In this document: in pieces, positions 43,220-52,920 of the stretch | Numbering within the stretch: position 1 is the stretch's first letter | How the letters are laid out: every line of letters begins with the position of its first letter | NCBI GenBank assembly: GCA_902779915.1 | Contig: CACZDM010000004.1 | Coordinates: 62,001-126,000 of the forward strand | From: Oscillospiraceae bacterium | GTDB lineage: Bacteria; Bacillota; Clostridia; Oscillospirales; Ruminococcaceae | Length of the DNA stretch: 64,000 nucleotides | Direction: 5' to 3' | Made by a program: the position numbers and the translations under genes | Notes under the pieces: generated by a model | Seen by the model: the letters and a program-made list of their open reading frames with translations, nothing else | The model's database searches: none | Told to the model about the DNA's origin: nothing

Positions 43220-43921
43220 TTGAACATACCAAAACATGTTGCAATAATAATGGACGGAAACGGGCGCTGGGCCAGGAGAAGGGGGCTTCCAAGAAAGGCT
43301 GGTCATATTGCCGGCGCAAAATCTATAAAATCAGTCGTTTTGCATTGCAATAAAATAGGCGTTAAAGTTTTGACTCTATATGCTTTTTCAACCGAGAATT
43401 GGCAAAGGCCTAAAGATGAGGTTGATGGGCTGATGAAATTAATTAAAAACTATTTGAAAAATATGAGATCATATTTAAAATATAATGTTAGAATAAGATT
43501 TTTTGGAGATCTTAGCGCGTTTAGCGAAGACATGATAGATAAAATGAATCAAATTGAACAAGAATTCAGCAAAAACACGGGGATGGTTTTTGGAATCGCG
43601 ATCAACTATGGGGGGCGAGATGAGCTCAAAAATGCCGCCAAAAAGATCGCTTTTTTGGTCAAAAACGGCGAGCTAAACTTGGACGAAATCGACGAGCAAA
43701 CGGTTGAGTCTAATTTATACACAAAAGGTTTGCCGAACGTTGATCTTTTGATTCGGCCGAGCGGTGAATGCAGGGTTTCGAATTTTTTGATATGGCAATC
43801 GGCCTATGCTGAATTTTATTTTATGAAAGACATATTGTGGCCGGATTTTAGGCCCAGGCATGTTGACATGGCGATTGAGGAATATAACAGAAGAAACAGG
43901 ACATATGGCGGGGTTAAATGA
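43220..43921 (+). CDS. uppS: undecaprenyl diphosphate synthase (cis-prenyltransferase)
   Basis: The 233-residue enzyme has HVAIIMDGNGRWARRRGLPR near 6-25 with the catalytic Asp, LTLYAFSTENWQRP near 53-66, and DLLIRPSGECRVSNFLIWQSAYAEFYF near 175-200, all family blocks. It makes the C55 lipid carrier for wall synthesis. A TTG start follows GAGGTG. Position 185 in the last block is Glu-Cys where many homologues have GE-x-RLSNF, so it is conserved. The end overlaps the cdsA frame by four bases if the first ATG of cdsA is used. Confidence 0.94.
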   Translation: MNIPKHVAIIMDGNGRWARRRGLPRKAGHIAGAKSIKSVVLHCNKIGVKVLTLYAFSTENWQRPKDEVDGLMKLIKNYLKNMRSYLKYNVRIRFFGDLSAFSEDMIDKMNQIEQEFSKNTGMVFGIAINYGGRDELKNAAKKIAFLVKNGELNLDEIDEQTVESNLYTKGLPNVDLLIRPSGECRVSNFLIWQSAYAEFYFMKDILWPDFRPRHVDMAIEEYNRRNRTYGGVK

Positions 43922-43932
43922 GGTGTGTGCTC

Positions 43933-44760
43933 GTGAAAGTGAGAATTTTAAGCGCGGGAATTGGAATATTTTTGACATTTTTGATTTTGATATTTTATGA
44001 AACTTTAGTTTTAAATTTTTCGGTTTCTGCAATATGTTCTATTATGGTGTATGAAATATTTAGAATGACTAAAATATATGATAAATCTGTTTTTTCTTTT
44101 ATAGTTTCAGAAATTTATGCATTTGTCTTTCCTTTTTTAAATATTGGTGAAATTTTAGACTGGCGTTTGATTTTAACGATGTTATATTTTATTTGCTTAT
44201 TGTTGGTTTTGTTGAAAAATCATGAAAAAATAAGAGTTAGTGAATTAATTTTTTGTGTCTCCTTTTGTTTATGTACAATTCACTTTATGACTAATATAAT
44301 TTACATAAGAGACAATTTTTCTCCATATAGTTTATATTATATACTGCTGTTTTTGTTTATTTCATGGCTTTGTGACATAGGTGCATATTTTGTTGGAACC
44401 AGGTTTGGCAAAAATAAATTGGCTCCAAAGATCAGTCCGAACAAGACTGTTGAGGGCGTTTTGGGAGGGGTGGCGTTTGCTATAGTTTCAATGGTTGCGT
44501 ATAATTTCGTTTTTTTAGCAGTGATATATAGTGATATACATGTGAATTTTATTGCGTTATTTGTGATAATTTTGATTGGAATAGTATTTTCTATACTGGG
44601 GGATCTGGTTGCTTCAATAATCAAGCGACAGTATAAAATAAAAGACTTTGGCAGTATAATGCCGGGACATGGTGGGATTTTGGATAGATTTGACAGTTTA
44701 ATTTTAGTTTCTGCTATATTATATCCTATAATCCGTATTTTTCCAATTATTAATAAATAA
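43933..44760 (+). CDS. cdsA: phosphatidate cytidylyltransferase
   Basis: The 275-residue protein has about eight membrane helices and the CdsA signature near the end: GDLVASIIKRQYKIKDFG then MPGHGGILDRFDS (about 242-254). It makes CDP-diacylglycerol for phospholipids. A frame extends to an ATG at 43918 overlapping uppS, but AGGTG there serves as ribosome site for a GTG at 43933, seven bases downstream. I take that as the start. The first 40 residues are AT-rich and hydrophobic. Confidence 0.92.
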   Translation: MKVRILSAGIGIFLTFLILIFYETLVLNFSVSAICSIMVYEIFRMTKIYDKSVFSFIVSEIYAFVFPFLNIGEILDWRLILTMLYFICLLLVLLKNHEKIRVSELIFCVSFCLCTIHFMTNIIYIRDNFSPYSLYYILLFLFISWLCDIGAYFVGTRFGKNKLAPKISPNKTVEGVLGGVAFAIVSMVAYNFVFLAVIYSDIHVNFIALFVIILIGIVFSILGDLVASIIKRQYKIKDFGSIMPGHGGILDRFDSLILVSAILYPIIRIFPIINK

Positions 44761-44794
44761 AAGAATCAATTCTTAAATTTTGGGAGTTTTAAAT

Positions 44795-45943
44795 ATGGTG
44801 AAAAATCTCAGTTTGCTTGGCAGCACGGGTTCCATAGGAACGCAAGCTTTGAGTGTTGTGGATAATTTGGGAATAAACGTTGTTTCTTTAACAGCAAACA
44901 AAAATATTAAACTGATTGAGCAGCAATCCAGAAAGTTTAAACCGGAATTAGTCTGCATATTTGATGAAAGTTTATATAAAAAATTAAAGTTAAATCTTAA
45001 GGACTGTTTTTTAAAGGTTGTTTCCGGCGCCGAAGGGTTGTGCGAAGCTGCGTCCATGGGATCGGCAGACATAGTTTTGAATTCTTTGGTTGGGATTTCA
45101 GGGCTTTTGCCAACTATGTGTGCGATTGAGAGCGGCAAAGATGTTGCTTTGGCAAATAAAGAAACATTGGTTGCGGGCGGGGAATTAGTGATTGAAGCTG
45201 CAAAAAAACATGATTCTCGAATTTTTCCCGTAGATAGCGAACATTCTGCAATTTTTCAGTGTATCCAAGGCAACAAATCCAAGCAAATATCTAAAATTAT
45301 ACTGACGGCTTCTGGCGGGCCTTTTTGGGGAAAATCTCGCAAGTGGCTTGAAAATGCAACGGTTGAAGACGCTTTAAACCATCCAAATTGGAAAATGGGA
45401 AGCAAAATATCCATAGACAGCGCAACCATGATGAATAAAGGGCTGGAGCTGATTGAGGCGGTTTGGCTTTTTGATAAATCTCCTAATGATATTGAAATTG
45501 TTGTTCATCCTCAAAGTATTTTGCACTCAGCTGTTAAATATATCGATAATTCTATTATTGCTCAATTGGGTTTTCCGGATATGCGCATACCAATTCAATA
45601 TGCGTTGACATATCCCGATCGTGTTGATTCTGGCGCTGAGTCTTTATCTTTAACAAAATGCAGCGAGTTGAATTTTTATGAACCGGATCACAAAACATTT
45701 AAATGCATTAATATTTGTCGAAAAGCCATAGATAAAGGTGGATTATACCCAACTATTGTTAACGCGGCAAATGAAAGAGCAGTTGAGCTTTTTTTGAATG
45801 GAACTATAAAATTTTTAGATATTGAGAAATGTGTTTTAGAAGCGATGAAAATGCGAGATTTCGATAATATTATTTCTATATCATCAATTTTACAAATAGA
45901 CAAAAAAACCAGAATGTTTGTTGATAATTATTTTAATATATAA
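44795..45943 (+). CDS. dxr: 1-deoxy-D-xylulose 5-phosphate reductoisomerase
   Basis: The 382-residue enzyme has the NADPH motif LLGSTGSIGTQALSVV near 6-21, ALANKETLVAGGELV near 115-129, PVDSEHSAIFQC near 143-154 and the loop TASGGPFWG near 170-178. It is the second step of the MEP isoprenoid pathway, continued here by ispG and used by uppS. GGGAG with eight-base spacing fixes ATG 44795 instead of the upstream ATG at 44780. Confidence 0.94.
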   Translation: MVKNLSLLGSTGSIGTQALSVVDNLGINVVSLTANKNIKLIEQQSRKFKPELVCIFDESLYKKLKLNLKDCFLKVVSGAEGLCEAASMGSADIVLNSLVGISGLLPTMCAIESGKDVALANKETLVAGGELVIEAAKKHDSRIFPVDSEHSAIFQCIQGNKSKQISKIILTASGGPFWGKSRKWLENATVEDALNHPNWKMGSKISIDSATMMNKGLELIEAVWLFDKSPNDIEIVVHPQSILHSAVKYIDNSIIAQLGFPDMRIPIQYALTYPDRVDSGAESLSLTKCSELNFYEPDHKTFKCINICRKAIDKGGLYPTIVNAANERAVELFLNGTIKFLDIEKCVLEAMKMRDFDNIISISSILQIDKKTRMFVDNYFNI

Positions 45944-45966
45944 TTTTTCATTTGGAGGCCATGATT

Positions 45967-46944
45967 ATGGCGATTATTTTAACCATACTGCTTTTCGGAG
46001 TGATAATTGTTTTTCATGAGCTTGGTCATTTTTTGACAGCAAAACTCAACAAAATAAAGGTTAATGCCTTTTCGATCGGCTTTGGCCCCCCAATTTTTAG
46101 CTGGAATAGGGGCGAAACCAAATATTCAATCCGGATTTTTCCAATTGGCGGATATGTTGCGATAGATGACAATGAATTTGATAATCAAGTCATATATAAA
46201 CGAATTATTGTTATTATTGCGGGGTCTTTGGTAAATATTCTTAGTGGTTTTTTAGCAATTTCCATTATTTTGCTCTCTCAAGGAAGTTTTGTTTCAACCA
46301 AAGTCGCCTCAGTCACCCCCCAGCAAGACAAGATTCAAGTTGGAGATGACATAAAAAATATAAATAACCATCAAATTTTTGGCTCGAGTGATCTATCCTT
46401 TGAAATGTCAAGAATAGATGATTCTGGTCTGATAAATTTGACTGTTTTGAGAAATGGTGAATTGATTGAATTATATGACGTGGGATATTTTACTGAAATA
46501 AATGGAAAAGATCAAAAAATTTTAGGGGTGTCTCTTGAGTCTGACAGGCTAGATTTTTCGAATTTTTTCAAACAAAGCTTTAATAGTTCAATATTTATAG
46601 TGAAATTAACATATGTTTCTATGTGTGATTTGATAACCGGCAAAGCTTCAATCGACAGCGTTTCAGGTCCTGTTGGTTTTGCCAAATCCGTTAGCGAAAA
46701 TAAAAGTCTAAATATTTTGTCGATTCTCTCTTTTTTTCCACTGCTTTCAATATATATTGGTCTGTTTAATTTATTGCCATTTCCGGCGCTGGATGGGGGA
46801 CGTTTGATATTTTTGCTGATTGAGTTGATATTTAGAAAGAAAATAAAAAAAGAGATTCAGAATTATATTAATTTGTTTGGAATATTTGCTTTGATTTGTT
46901 TATTTATATTTACAACCTTGAAGGATATTTTTGCTTTTTTTTAA
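45967..46944 (+). CDS. rseP: RseP-type site-2 zinc protease
   Basis: The 325-residue membrane protease has the zinc motif HELGH at 17-21 in the first helix, one PDZ domain (about 105-180, VTPQQDKIQVGDDIKNINN) and the second active-site block LLPFPALDGGR near 274-284. It cleaves membrane-bound substrates such as anti-sigma factors. In Firmicutes the dxr-rseP-ispG order is standard. GGAGG eight bases upstream supports ATG 45967 over ATG 45961. Confidence 0.92.
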   Translation: MAIILTILLFGVIIVFHELGHFLTAKLNKIKVNAFSIGFGPPIFSWNRGETKYSIRIFPIGGYVAIDDNEFDNQVIYKRIIVIIAGSLVNILSGFLAISIILLSQGSFVSTKVASVTPQQDKIQVGDDIKNINNHQIFGSSDLSFEMSRIDDSGLINLTVLRNGELIELYDVGYFTEINGKDQKILGVSLESDRLDFSNFFKQSFNSSIFIVKLTYVSMCDLITGKASIDSVSGPVGFAKSVSENKSLNILSILSFFPLLSIYIGLFNLLPFPALDGGRLIFLLIELIFRKKIKKEIQNYINLFGIFALICLFIFTTLKDIFAFF

Positions 46945-46964
46945 ATTTGGAGGTATAATTAATA

Positions 46965-48011
46965 ATGCGCAGGAAATTGAAATCAGTTGCTTTGAAAAAT
47001 GGATATAGATTTGATGGAAAAAAAATATATGTTCAGTCTATGCTGAATAAGCCGTCGCAAGATGTTGAAGCTAATGTTTTGCAGGCAAAGCAGCTGGAAA
47101 AGGCTGGCTGCGATATTGTTCGGGTTGCTGTTCCAAGCTTTGATGACGTGCGTCTGATTCCTGCGATAAAAAATCAAGTTGAAATTCCTGTTGTTGCAGA
47201 CATTCATTTTGACCATCGGCTGGCGGTTGAATCTGTTAGGGCGGGAGCGGACAAAATTCGGATAAACCCCGGAAATATAGGCGATCAAAGCAAGGTTAAA
47301 GAAGTTGTCGAGGCGTGTAAAATTGCAAATGTTCCGATAAGAATTGGCGTTAATTCGGGCTCGCTGGAAAAGAATTTACTTTATAAATATTCTGGCCCAA
47401 AACCGGAGGCTTTATTGGAAAGCGCTCTAAATAGTATCAATATGTTGGAAAAATTTGACTTTGATAATATAATTGTCTCTGTGAAATCCTCAGACGTTGT
47501 TTCAACAATAAAGGCGTATAGGCTGATTAGCGAAAATTGTGAATATCCTCTGCATTTGGGGGTTACTGAGGCTGGGACGCGACAGATGGGCATTTTAAAA
47601 TCAGCGATTGGGATTGGATCTTTGCTGGCTGACGAAATCGGAGAGACGATTCGGGTTTCTTTGACTGGCGATCCTGTTGAAGAAATTAAAGTTGCGCGTG
47701 ATATTTTAAAATCGATTAATTTAGAAAAAAACTATATTAAAGTCGTTTCTTGTCCAACATGTGGAAGAACTAAGATAGACATCATAAATTTAACAAAAAA
47801 AGTTGAAAAAGAACTGGAAGGCGTGAAAAAGCCTTTAAAAGTTGCAATAATGGGTTGCGCGGTTAATGGGCCGGGGGAGGCAAGAGACGCTGACATCGGA
47901 ATAGCCGGCGGGGATGGACAGGCTTTGCTTTTTAAAAAAGGCCGGATTGAAAGAAAAATAGAAGAGGAAAAAATTGTTGAAGTTTTGCTGGGTGAAATCA
48001 AAAAAATGTGA
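46965..48011 (+). CDS. ispG: 4-hydroxy-3-methylbut-2-enyl diphosphate synthase
   Basis: The 348-residue iron-sulfur enzyme has VQSMLNKPSQDVEA near 23-36, the TIM-barrel block PVVADIHFDHRLA near 74-86, and the cluster cysteines in CPTCGRTKID near 262-271 plus MGCAVNGPGEARDADIGIAG near 296-315. It makes HMBPP in the MEP pathway. GGAGG lies 11 bases before the ATG. Confidence 0.94.
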   Translation: MRRKLKSVALKNGYRFDGKKIYVQSMLNKPSQDVEANVLQAKQLEKAGCDIVRVAVPSFDDVRLIPAIKNQVEIPVVADIHFDHRLAVESVRAGADKIRINPGNIGDQSKVKEVVEACKIANVPIRIGVNSGSLEKNLLYKYSGPKPEALLESALNSINMLEKFDFDNIIVSVKSSDVVSTIKAYRLISENCEYPLHLGVTEAGTRQMGILKSAIGIGSLLADEIGETIRVSLTGDPVEEIKVARDILKSINLEKNYIKVVSCPTCGRTKIDIINLTKKVEKELEGVKKPLKVAIMGCAVNGPGEARDADIGIAGGDGQALLFKKGRIERKIEEEKIVEVLLGEIKKM

Positions 48012-48094
48012 TATATTCAAATATAACAGACATTAGTTTTTGAATGGCTTTGTTGGCTTTTTATCGCAATCAACTATAAATTATAGAAAGAGTT

Positions 48095-51000
48095 ATGGTT
48101 ATTATGAATGATTTAATTAATATATTTGGGAGGTTGGAAGGCTTTAGGGATGTTTTTGGCAATTTTGACAAAACTCAAATTTTGAAGATTATTAAAGCTA
48201 AAGATGGTTCATATATTAAAATTTTTGTCAAGTCGGATATTTTGTTTTTTAGAAAAGATTTATCAAAATGCGAAGATTTTTTAAAAGAGAATCTAAAATT
48301 AAAGGCTGTATATATATATCCTAAGTATAATCCAAACATTTTTGACTCAAAAATTATGCCATATATTTGCGATCAGATGGGGGCGATATCTCCCGTTAGC
48401 GCGACCCTTTTGGCCGGTTGCTCAGCAGAGTTTGAAAAAAATATTTTTACAATACACCTAAAAAATGGGGGGTTGCAAACGCTTTTGAAGCTCAAAGCAG
48501 ACAAAAAAATTTCCAATTTAACACACGATCAGTTTAGTCTTAGGATTAAAGTTGGGTTTAGTGGCGTGACTGAGCTTTGCAAAGAAACGAAAGACGAATT
48601 AATTGCAGCCAATGCGCGGCGTCAACCTAACGCCAAAAAAGTTCCCCTGGAAGCGGCTGACGATGGTCTCGACGAGTTGCCGCCGTTTGACATTGAGGGC
48701 TCTGAGTCTGGAAAGAAAAACGATTTGGATTTTAAAGCCTCTAAAGGGCGGGTTGATTTTAAAAATGAAAGTGTTATTTTTGATGACAGTAATATAACTA
48801 ACAAAAAACGAAAAATTATTAAAGGCAGGGACATAAATTCGGCTCCAATTGAGATAAGCTCTATAAATAGCGTTCAGGCGAACTGTGTTATTTGCGGTGA
48901 GATATTTTCGACTAATGTTCATGAATATCGCGAAGGGACGAGGCAGATCAGGACATATTATTTGACTGATTTCACAAATTCTATTGCGTTTAAAATTTTT
49001 TGCCAGTCGGAACATTCAGAAAAATTCAACGCGCTTCGTGAAGGGTCTAGGGTTTTGCTGCGGGGCAACGTTGAGGATGACAGATATGATAGATCGCTGG
49101 TTTTTATGCCTAAAGACATTGTTTTGCTTGAAAAAACAACGCGCCGGGATGAAGCTGAAAAAAAGCGAGTTGAGCTGCATCTACACACAAATATGTCGTC
49201 GATGGACGCGATAACTCCGATCTCGAAATTCATAGAATTGGCCAGCAGCTGGGGGCATCAGGCGATTGCGATCACGGATCACGGCGTTGTTCAAGCTTTT
49301 CCGGAAGCAATCAGCGCTGTTGACAAAATCAGGAAAGAAGGAAAAGAATTTAAAGCAATTTTTGGCGTTGAAAGTTATTTTATTGATGATTTGGAAAATA
49401 TTGTGTATGGAGATAAAAATCAGACTCTTGACGAAAAATTTATCATTTTTGACACAGAAACAACTGGGCTGAATTTTAAGAATGACCGCCTAACTGAAAT
49501 AGGGGGGGTTATGCTCTCAGACGGGAAGGTTTGTGATGTTTTCAACACTATGGTCAACCCCCAAAAATCAATTCCCAAAAGGATAACCGAGATCACTGGG
49601 ATTGACGATTCTATGGTTGAAAACGCGCCTTTGGAGGATGAGGCCCTCAAGCGGTTTTTAGAATTTGCAAACGGGGCGGTTTTGGTTGCGCATAATGCAA
49701 ATTTTGACATGAATTTTTTGAGCGCTGCCGCAGAGCGAAACAGCATCGAATTTGACTATACTTTTATCGACACACTCTCTTTGGCTAAGGTTTTATATTC
49801 GAATTTGAGCAAATTTTCGCTGGATAAACTCGCAAAACACCTTCAACTCGGAGATTTTAACCACCACAGAGCGTCTGATGATGCGAAGATGTTGGCGCGG
49901 GTTTTTGTTAAAATGATTGATGAATTAAAGAATAATTATAGTATACATGACATAAGCGAAATTAATTCTAAACTAAACGGAAAGATAGATTATAGGCGTC
50001 AAAAGGTATATCATCAAATATTGTTGGCAAAAAACAGCGTTGGCTTGAAAAATTTATATAAATTGGTTTCGGATGCGCATGTTAAATTTTATTTTAGAAA
50101 GCCCAGGATTCCAAAAAGCCTCTTGATCCGCCACAGGGAAGGGCTGATTGTTGGGAGCGCGTGCGAAAAGGGTGAGGTTTTTGAGGCGGTTGCGAGCGGG
50201 GTTGAGTGGAAAAAACTCAAATCTATTGCATCATTTTATGACTATTTAGAAATTCAACCAATTCCGAATAATAAATTCTTAATTGAGCAGGGAAGGGTTG
50301 AAGATGTTGAGGGTTTGAAAAATTTAAATCGAAAGATTGTTAAACTTGGCCAGGAGCTAAATAAGCCGGTTGTTGCAACAAGTGATGTCCATTTTTGTGA
50401 CCTAAAAGATGCCCAGTATCGCGCTATCATACAGTCTGCGCTGAAATTTCCAAATCCAAGCAACCAGCCTCCGCTTTATTTTAGAACAACCCAGGAAATG
50501 CTTGATGAATTCGCGTATTTGGGCGAGCAAAAGGCAAACGAAGTCGTTATAGAAAACCCCAACAAAATCGCTGATATGATTGATGGAGACATTCGCCCTT
50601 TCCCCAACGGAACATATACGCCGCATATCGAAGGATCGGAAGAGGATTTGCGCAAAATAACCTGCCAGAGGGCTCGAGAAATTTATGGTGATCCGCTTCC
50701 AAAAATCGTTGATGACCGCTTGAACCGAGAGCTTGATTCGATCATTAAACACGGTTTTGCGGTTTTATATATGATTGCTCAAAAGTTGGTTTCTCGGTCT
50801 GTTGAGGATGGATATTTGGTTGGGTCGAGAGGATCGGTTGGATCTTCGTTTGTTGCGATAATGGCGGGGATATCTGAGGTTAATCCCTTGGCGCCGCACT
50901 ATGTCTGCCCTGGCTGCAAATATAGTGAATTCATAACAGATGGAAGCTTCGGGTCTGGATTTGATTTGCCTGCGAAAAAGTGTCCAAAATGTGGAAAAAA

Positions 51001-52501
51001 TTTGAACAGGGACGGACAGGACATTCCATTTGAAACGTTTTTGGGATTTGATGGTGATAAGGCTCCGGACATAGACTTAAATTTTTCAGGTGAATATCAA
51101 TCTCGCGCTCATAAATACACTGAAGAGTTGTTCGGCGAAAAATATGTTTTTAAAGCAGGGACAATCTCGTCTGTTGCAAGTCGAACTGCGTATGGCTTTG
51201 TGATAAAATATTTGGAAGAGCAGGGGATATCCGCAAATAAGGCGGAGGAAACAAGGCTTGCTAAAGGTTGCGAGGGAATTAAAAGGACAACAGGTCAGCA
51301 TCCTGGCGGCATGGTTGTTGTTCCGTCTGGCTATGATATATATGACTTCACGCCAATTCAGCACCCCGCGGACGACGCAAAAAGTTCCATAATAACAACG
51401 CATTTTGACTTTCATTCGCTTCATGACACAATCTTAAAGCTTGATTTATTGGGTCACGATGTTCCGACGATGTATAAATATTTAGAGGATTTGACCGGGA
51501 AAAAGGTCAGCGATGTTGATATGAGCGACAAAAAAGTCATCAGTTTATTCACATCCACAGAGGCTTTGGGGGTTGAGAGCTCTGAAATTTATAGCCAAAC
51601 AGGGTCGCTTTCTTTGCCGGAGATGGGGACGAAATTTGTTCGCCAGATGCTTGTTGACGCGCAGCCAAAGTGTTTTTCCGACCTGCTTCAAATTTCCGGT
51701 TTGTCTCATGGGACGGATGTTTGGCTTGGAAACGCGCAGGACCTGATTAAGGAAGGAACTTGCAAAATTGGCGATGTTATTGGGACGCGTGACAGCATTA
51801 TGACTTCGCTTATGCACAAGGGTCTGGAGCCAAAAATGGCGTTTAAAATTATGGAAATCACACGAAAAGGCAAGGCGACAAAGCTTTTGACAGAAGAACA
51901 CAAAAAGCAAATGAGGGATCACGGCGTCCCAGAATGGTTTATTGAAAGTTGTCTGAAAATAAAATACATGTTTCCTAAGGCCCACGCTGCCGCATATGTT
52001 ATCGCAGCGATTCGGCTTGGGTGGTATAAAATTTATGAACCACTTGCATATTATGCCACATATTTTACAGTTCATGGGGGTGATATAGACGCTGATGCTA
52101 TTGTTCGCGGAAAGGACGCTGTTAGGATAAGAATTAGCGATTTGATGGCTAAAGGAAATGATCGTTTAGCCAAGGAAAATGAAATGTTGGATTCGTTGCT
52201 GGTTGCAAATGAGATGCTCAGTCGAGGCTTTGAATTTTTGCCTGTTGACATATATTTATCGCATGCAAATCAATATATCGTTGAAGGCGGAAAAATCAGA
52301 CTGCCGTTTACATGTTTAAAAGGGCTTGGAGAGGCGGCGGCAAAACGTCTTTTCGAGGCGGCGTCGGACGGAGAATATATATCAATCGAAGACTTGGTTG
52401 AGCGGACGGGAGCATCAAAAACTGTTATTGAATGTTTGAAAGAGATGGGCGCTTTAAGTCATTTGCCTGAAACCAGCCAAATTAGTTTATTCACATTATA
52501 A
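48095..52501 (+). CDS. polC: DNA polymerase III PolC
   Basis: The 1468-residue protein has all PolC domains in order. An OB-fold region lies near 270-350 and a PHP domain starting HLHTNMSSMDAI lies near 361. A DEDDh proofreading exonuclease with FDTETTGLN (near 449) interrupts the PHP domain. A zinc site CPGC...CPKCG follows near 938-967, then polymerase with APDIDLNFSGE near 989-999 and a C-terminal helix-hairpin-helix region. It is the main leading-strand replicase of low-GC Firmicutes. ATGs at 48095 and 48104 are both possible, with a weak AAAGAG site. A few motifs are slightly altered but catalytic acids are present. Confidence 0.95.
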   Translation: MVIMNDLINIFGRLEGFRDVFGNFDKTQILKIIKAKDGSYIKIFVKSDILFFRKDLSKCEDFLKENLKLKAVYIYPKYNPNIFDSKIMPYICDQMGAISPVSATLLAGCSAEFEKNIFTIHLKNGGLQTLLKLKADKKISNLTHDQFSLRIKVGFSGVTELCKETKDELIAANARRQPNAKKVPLEAADDGLDELPPFDIEGSESGKKNDLDFKASKGRVDFKNESVIFDDSNITNKKRKIIKGRDINSAPIEISSINSVQANCVICGEIFSTNVHEYREGTRQIRTYYLTDFTNSIAFKIFCQSEHSEKFNALREGSRVLLRGNVEDDRYDRSLVFMPKDIVLLEKTTRRDEAEKKRVELHLHTNMSSMDAITPISKFIELASSWGHQAIAITDHGVVQAFPEAISAVDKIRKEGKEFKAIFGVESYFIDDLENIVYGDKNQTLDEKFIIFDTETTGLNFKNDRLTEIGGVMLSDGKVCDVFNTMVNPQKSIPKRITEITGIDDSMVENAPLEDEALKRFLEFANGAVLVAHNANFDMNFLSAAAERNSIEFDYTFIDTLSLAKVLYSNLSKFSLDKLAKHLQLGDFNHHRASDDAKMLARVFVKMIDELKNNYSIHDISEINSKLNGKIDYRRQKVYHQILLAKNSVGLKNLYKLVSDAHVKFYFRKPRIPKSLLIRHREGLIVGSACEKGEVFEAVASGVEWKKLKSIASFYDYLEIQPIPNNKFLIEQGRVEDVEGLKNLNRKIVKLGQELNKPVVATSDVHFCDLKDAQYRAIIQSALKFPNPSNQPPLYFRTTQEMLDEFAYLGEQKANEVVIENPNKIADMIDGDIRPFPNGTYTPHIEGSEEDLRKITCQRAREIYGDPLPKIVDDRLNRELDSIIKHGFAVLYMIAQKLVSRSVEDGYLVGSRGSVGSSFVAIMAGISEVNPLAPHYVCPGCKYSEFITDGSFGSGFDLPAKKCPKCGKNLNRDGQDIPFETFLGFDGDKAPDIDLNFSGEYQSRAHKYTEELFGEKYVFKAGTISSVASRTAYGFVIKYLEEQGISANKAEETRLAKGCEGIKRTTGQHPGGMVVVPSGYDIYDFTPIQHPADDAKSSIITTHFDFHSLHDTILKLDLLGHDVPTMYKYLEDLTGKKVSDVDMSDKKVISLFTSTEALGVESSEIYSQTGSLSLPEMGTKFVRQMLVDAQPKCFSDLLQISGLSHGTDVWLGNAQDLIKEGTCKIGDVIGTRDSIMTSLMHKGLEPKMAFKIMEITRKGKATKLLTEEHKKQMRDHGVPEWFIESCLKIKYMFPKAHAAAYVIAAIRLGWYKIYEPLAYYATYFTVHGGDIDADAIVRGKDAVRIRISDLMAKGNDRLAKENEMLDSLLVANEMLSRGFEFLPVDIYLSHANQYIVEGGKIRLPFTCLKGLGEAAAKRLFEAASDGEYISIEDLVERTGASKTVIECLKEMGALSHLPETSQISLFTL

Positions 52502-52524
52502 ATTTTCAAAGGAGTTGCATTTTT

Positions 52525-52896
52525 ATGATTAGAAGAGATTATGAATATGAGCAGGTTGAGTTTATATCCAAACTTTTATATACCATACTTTTTCCACAAA
52601 AGTCTAAAAAATTCAACATAAACGATTATAAATTCGACACAAGATCCTTGGAGCTGAAACTAGATTTGATGGATTTGATCAAAAAGAACAAATTTAATGA
52701 TGCTGAAGACATGCTTTTTGAGCATATTGCCGAAGATGAGAGGGAAAATCGAGGAAATGGGAGCTTGAGGGTTGCGGTTTGGTTTTATCTTCAGCTCAAC
52801 CATATTGACAAAGAGACTTTGGAGGCGAATGACTTTTCGAGAAGGGAAGTCTTGGAGGGAATTCAAGAAATAGAGCAAAAAGCGATGAATAGTTGA
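52525..52896 (+). CDS. DUF6483-like protein, 123 aa
   Basis: The acidic, helical 123-residue protein begins IRRDYEYEQVEFISKLLYTIL, which resembles the start of DUF6483 proteins of Firmicutes. LVLDLMDLIKKNK-like helices follow, and AEDMLFEHIAEDER lies in the middle. There is no signal or membrane segment. AAAGGAG lies close before the ATG and the gene lies 23 bases after polC, so it is probably in the operon. I give no function. Confidence 0.65.
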   Translation: MIRRDYEYEQVEFISKLLYTILFPQKSKKFNINDYKFDTRSLELKLDLMDLIKKNKFNDAEDMLFEHIAEDERENRGNGSLRVAVWFYLQLNHIDKETLEANDFSRREVLEGIQEIEQKAMNS

Positions 52897-52920
52897 GTTT
52901 GATTGTTTTTAGGAGAAATA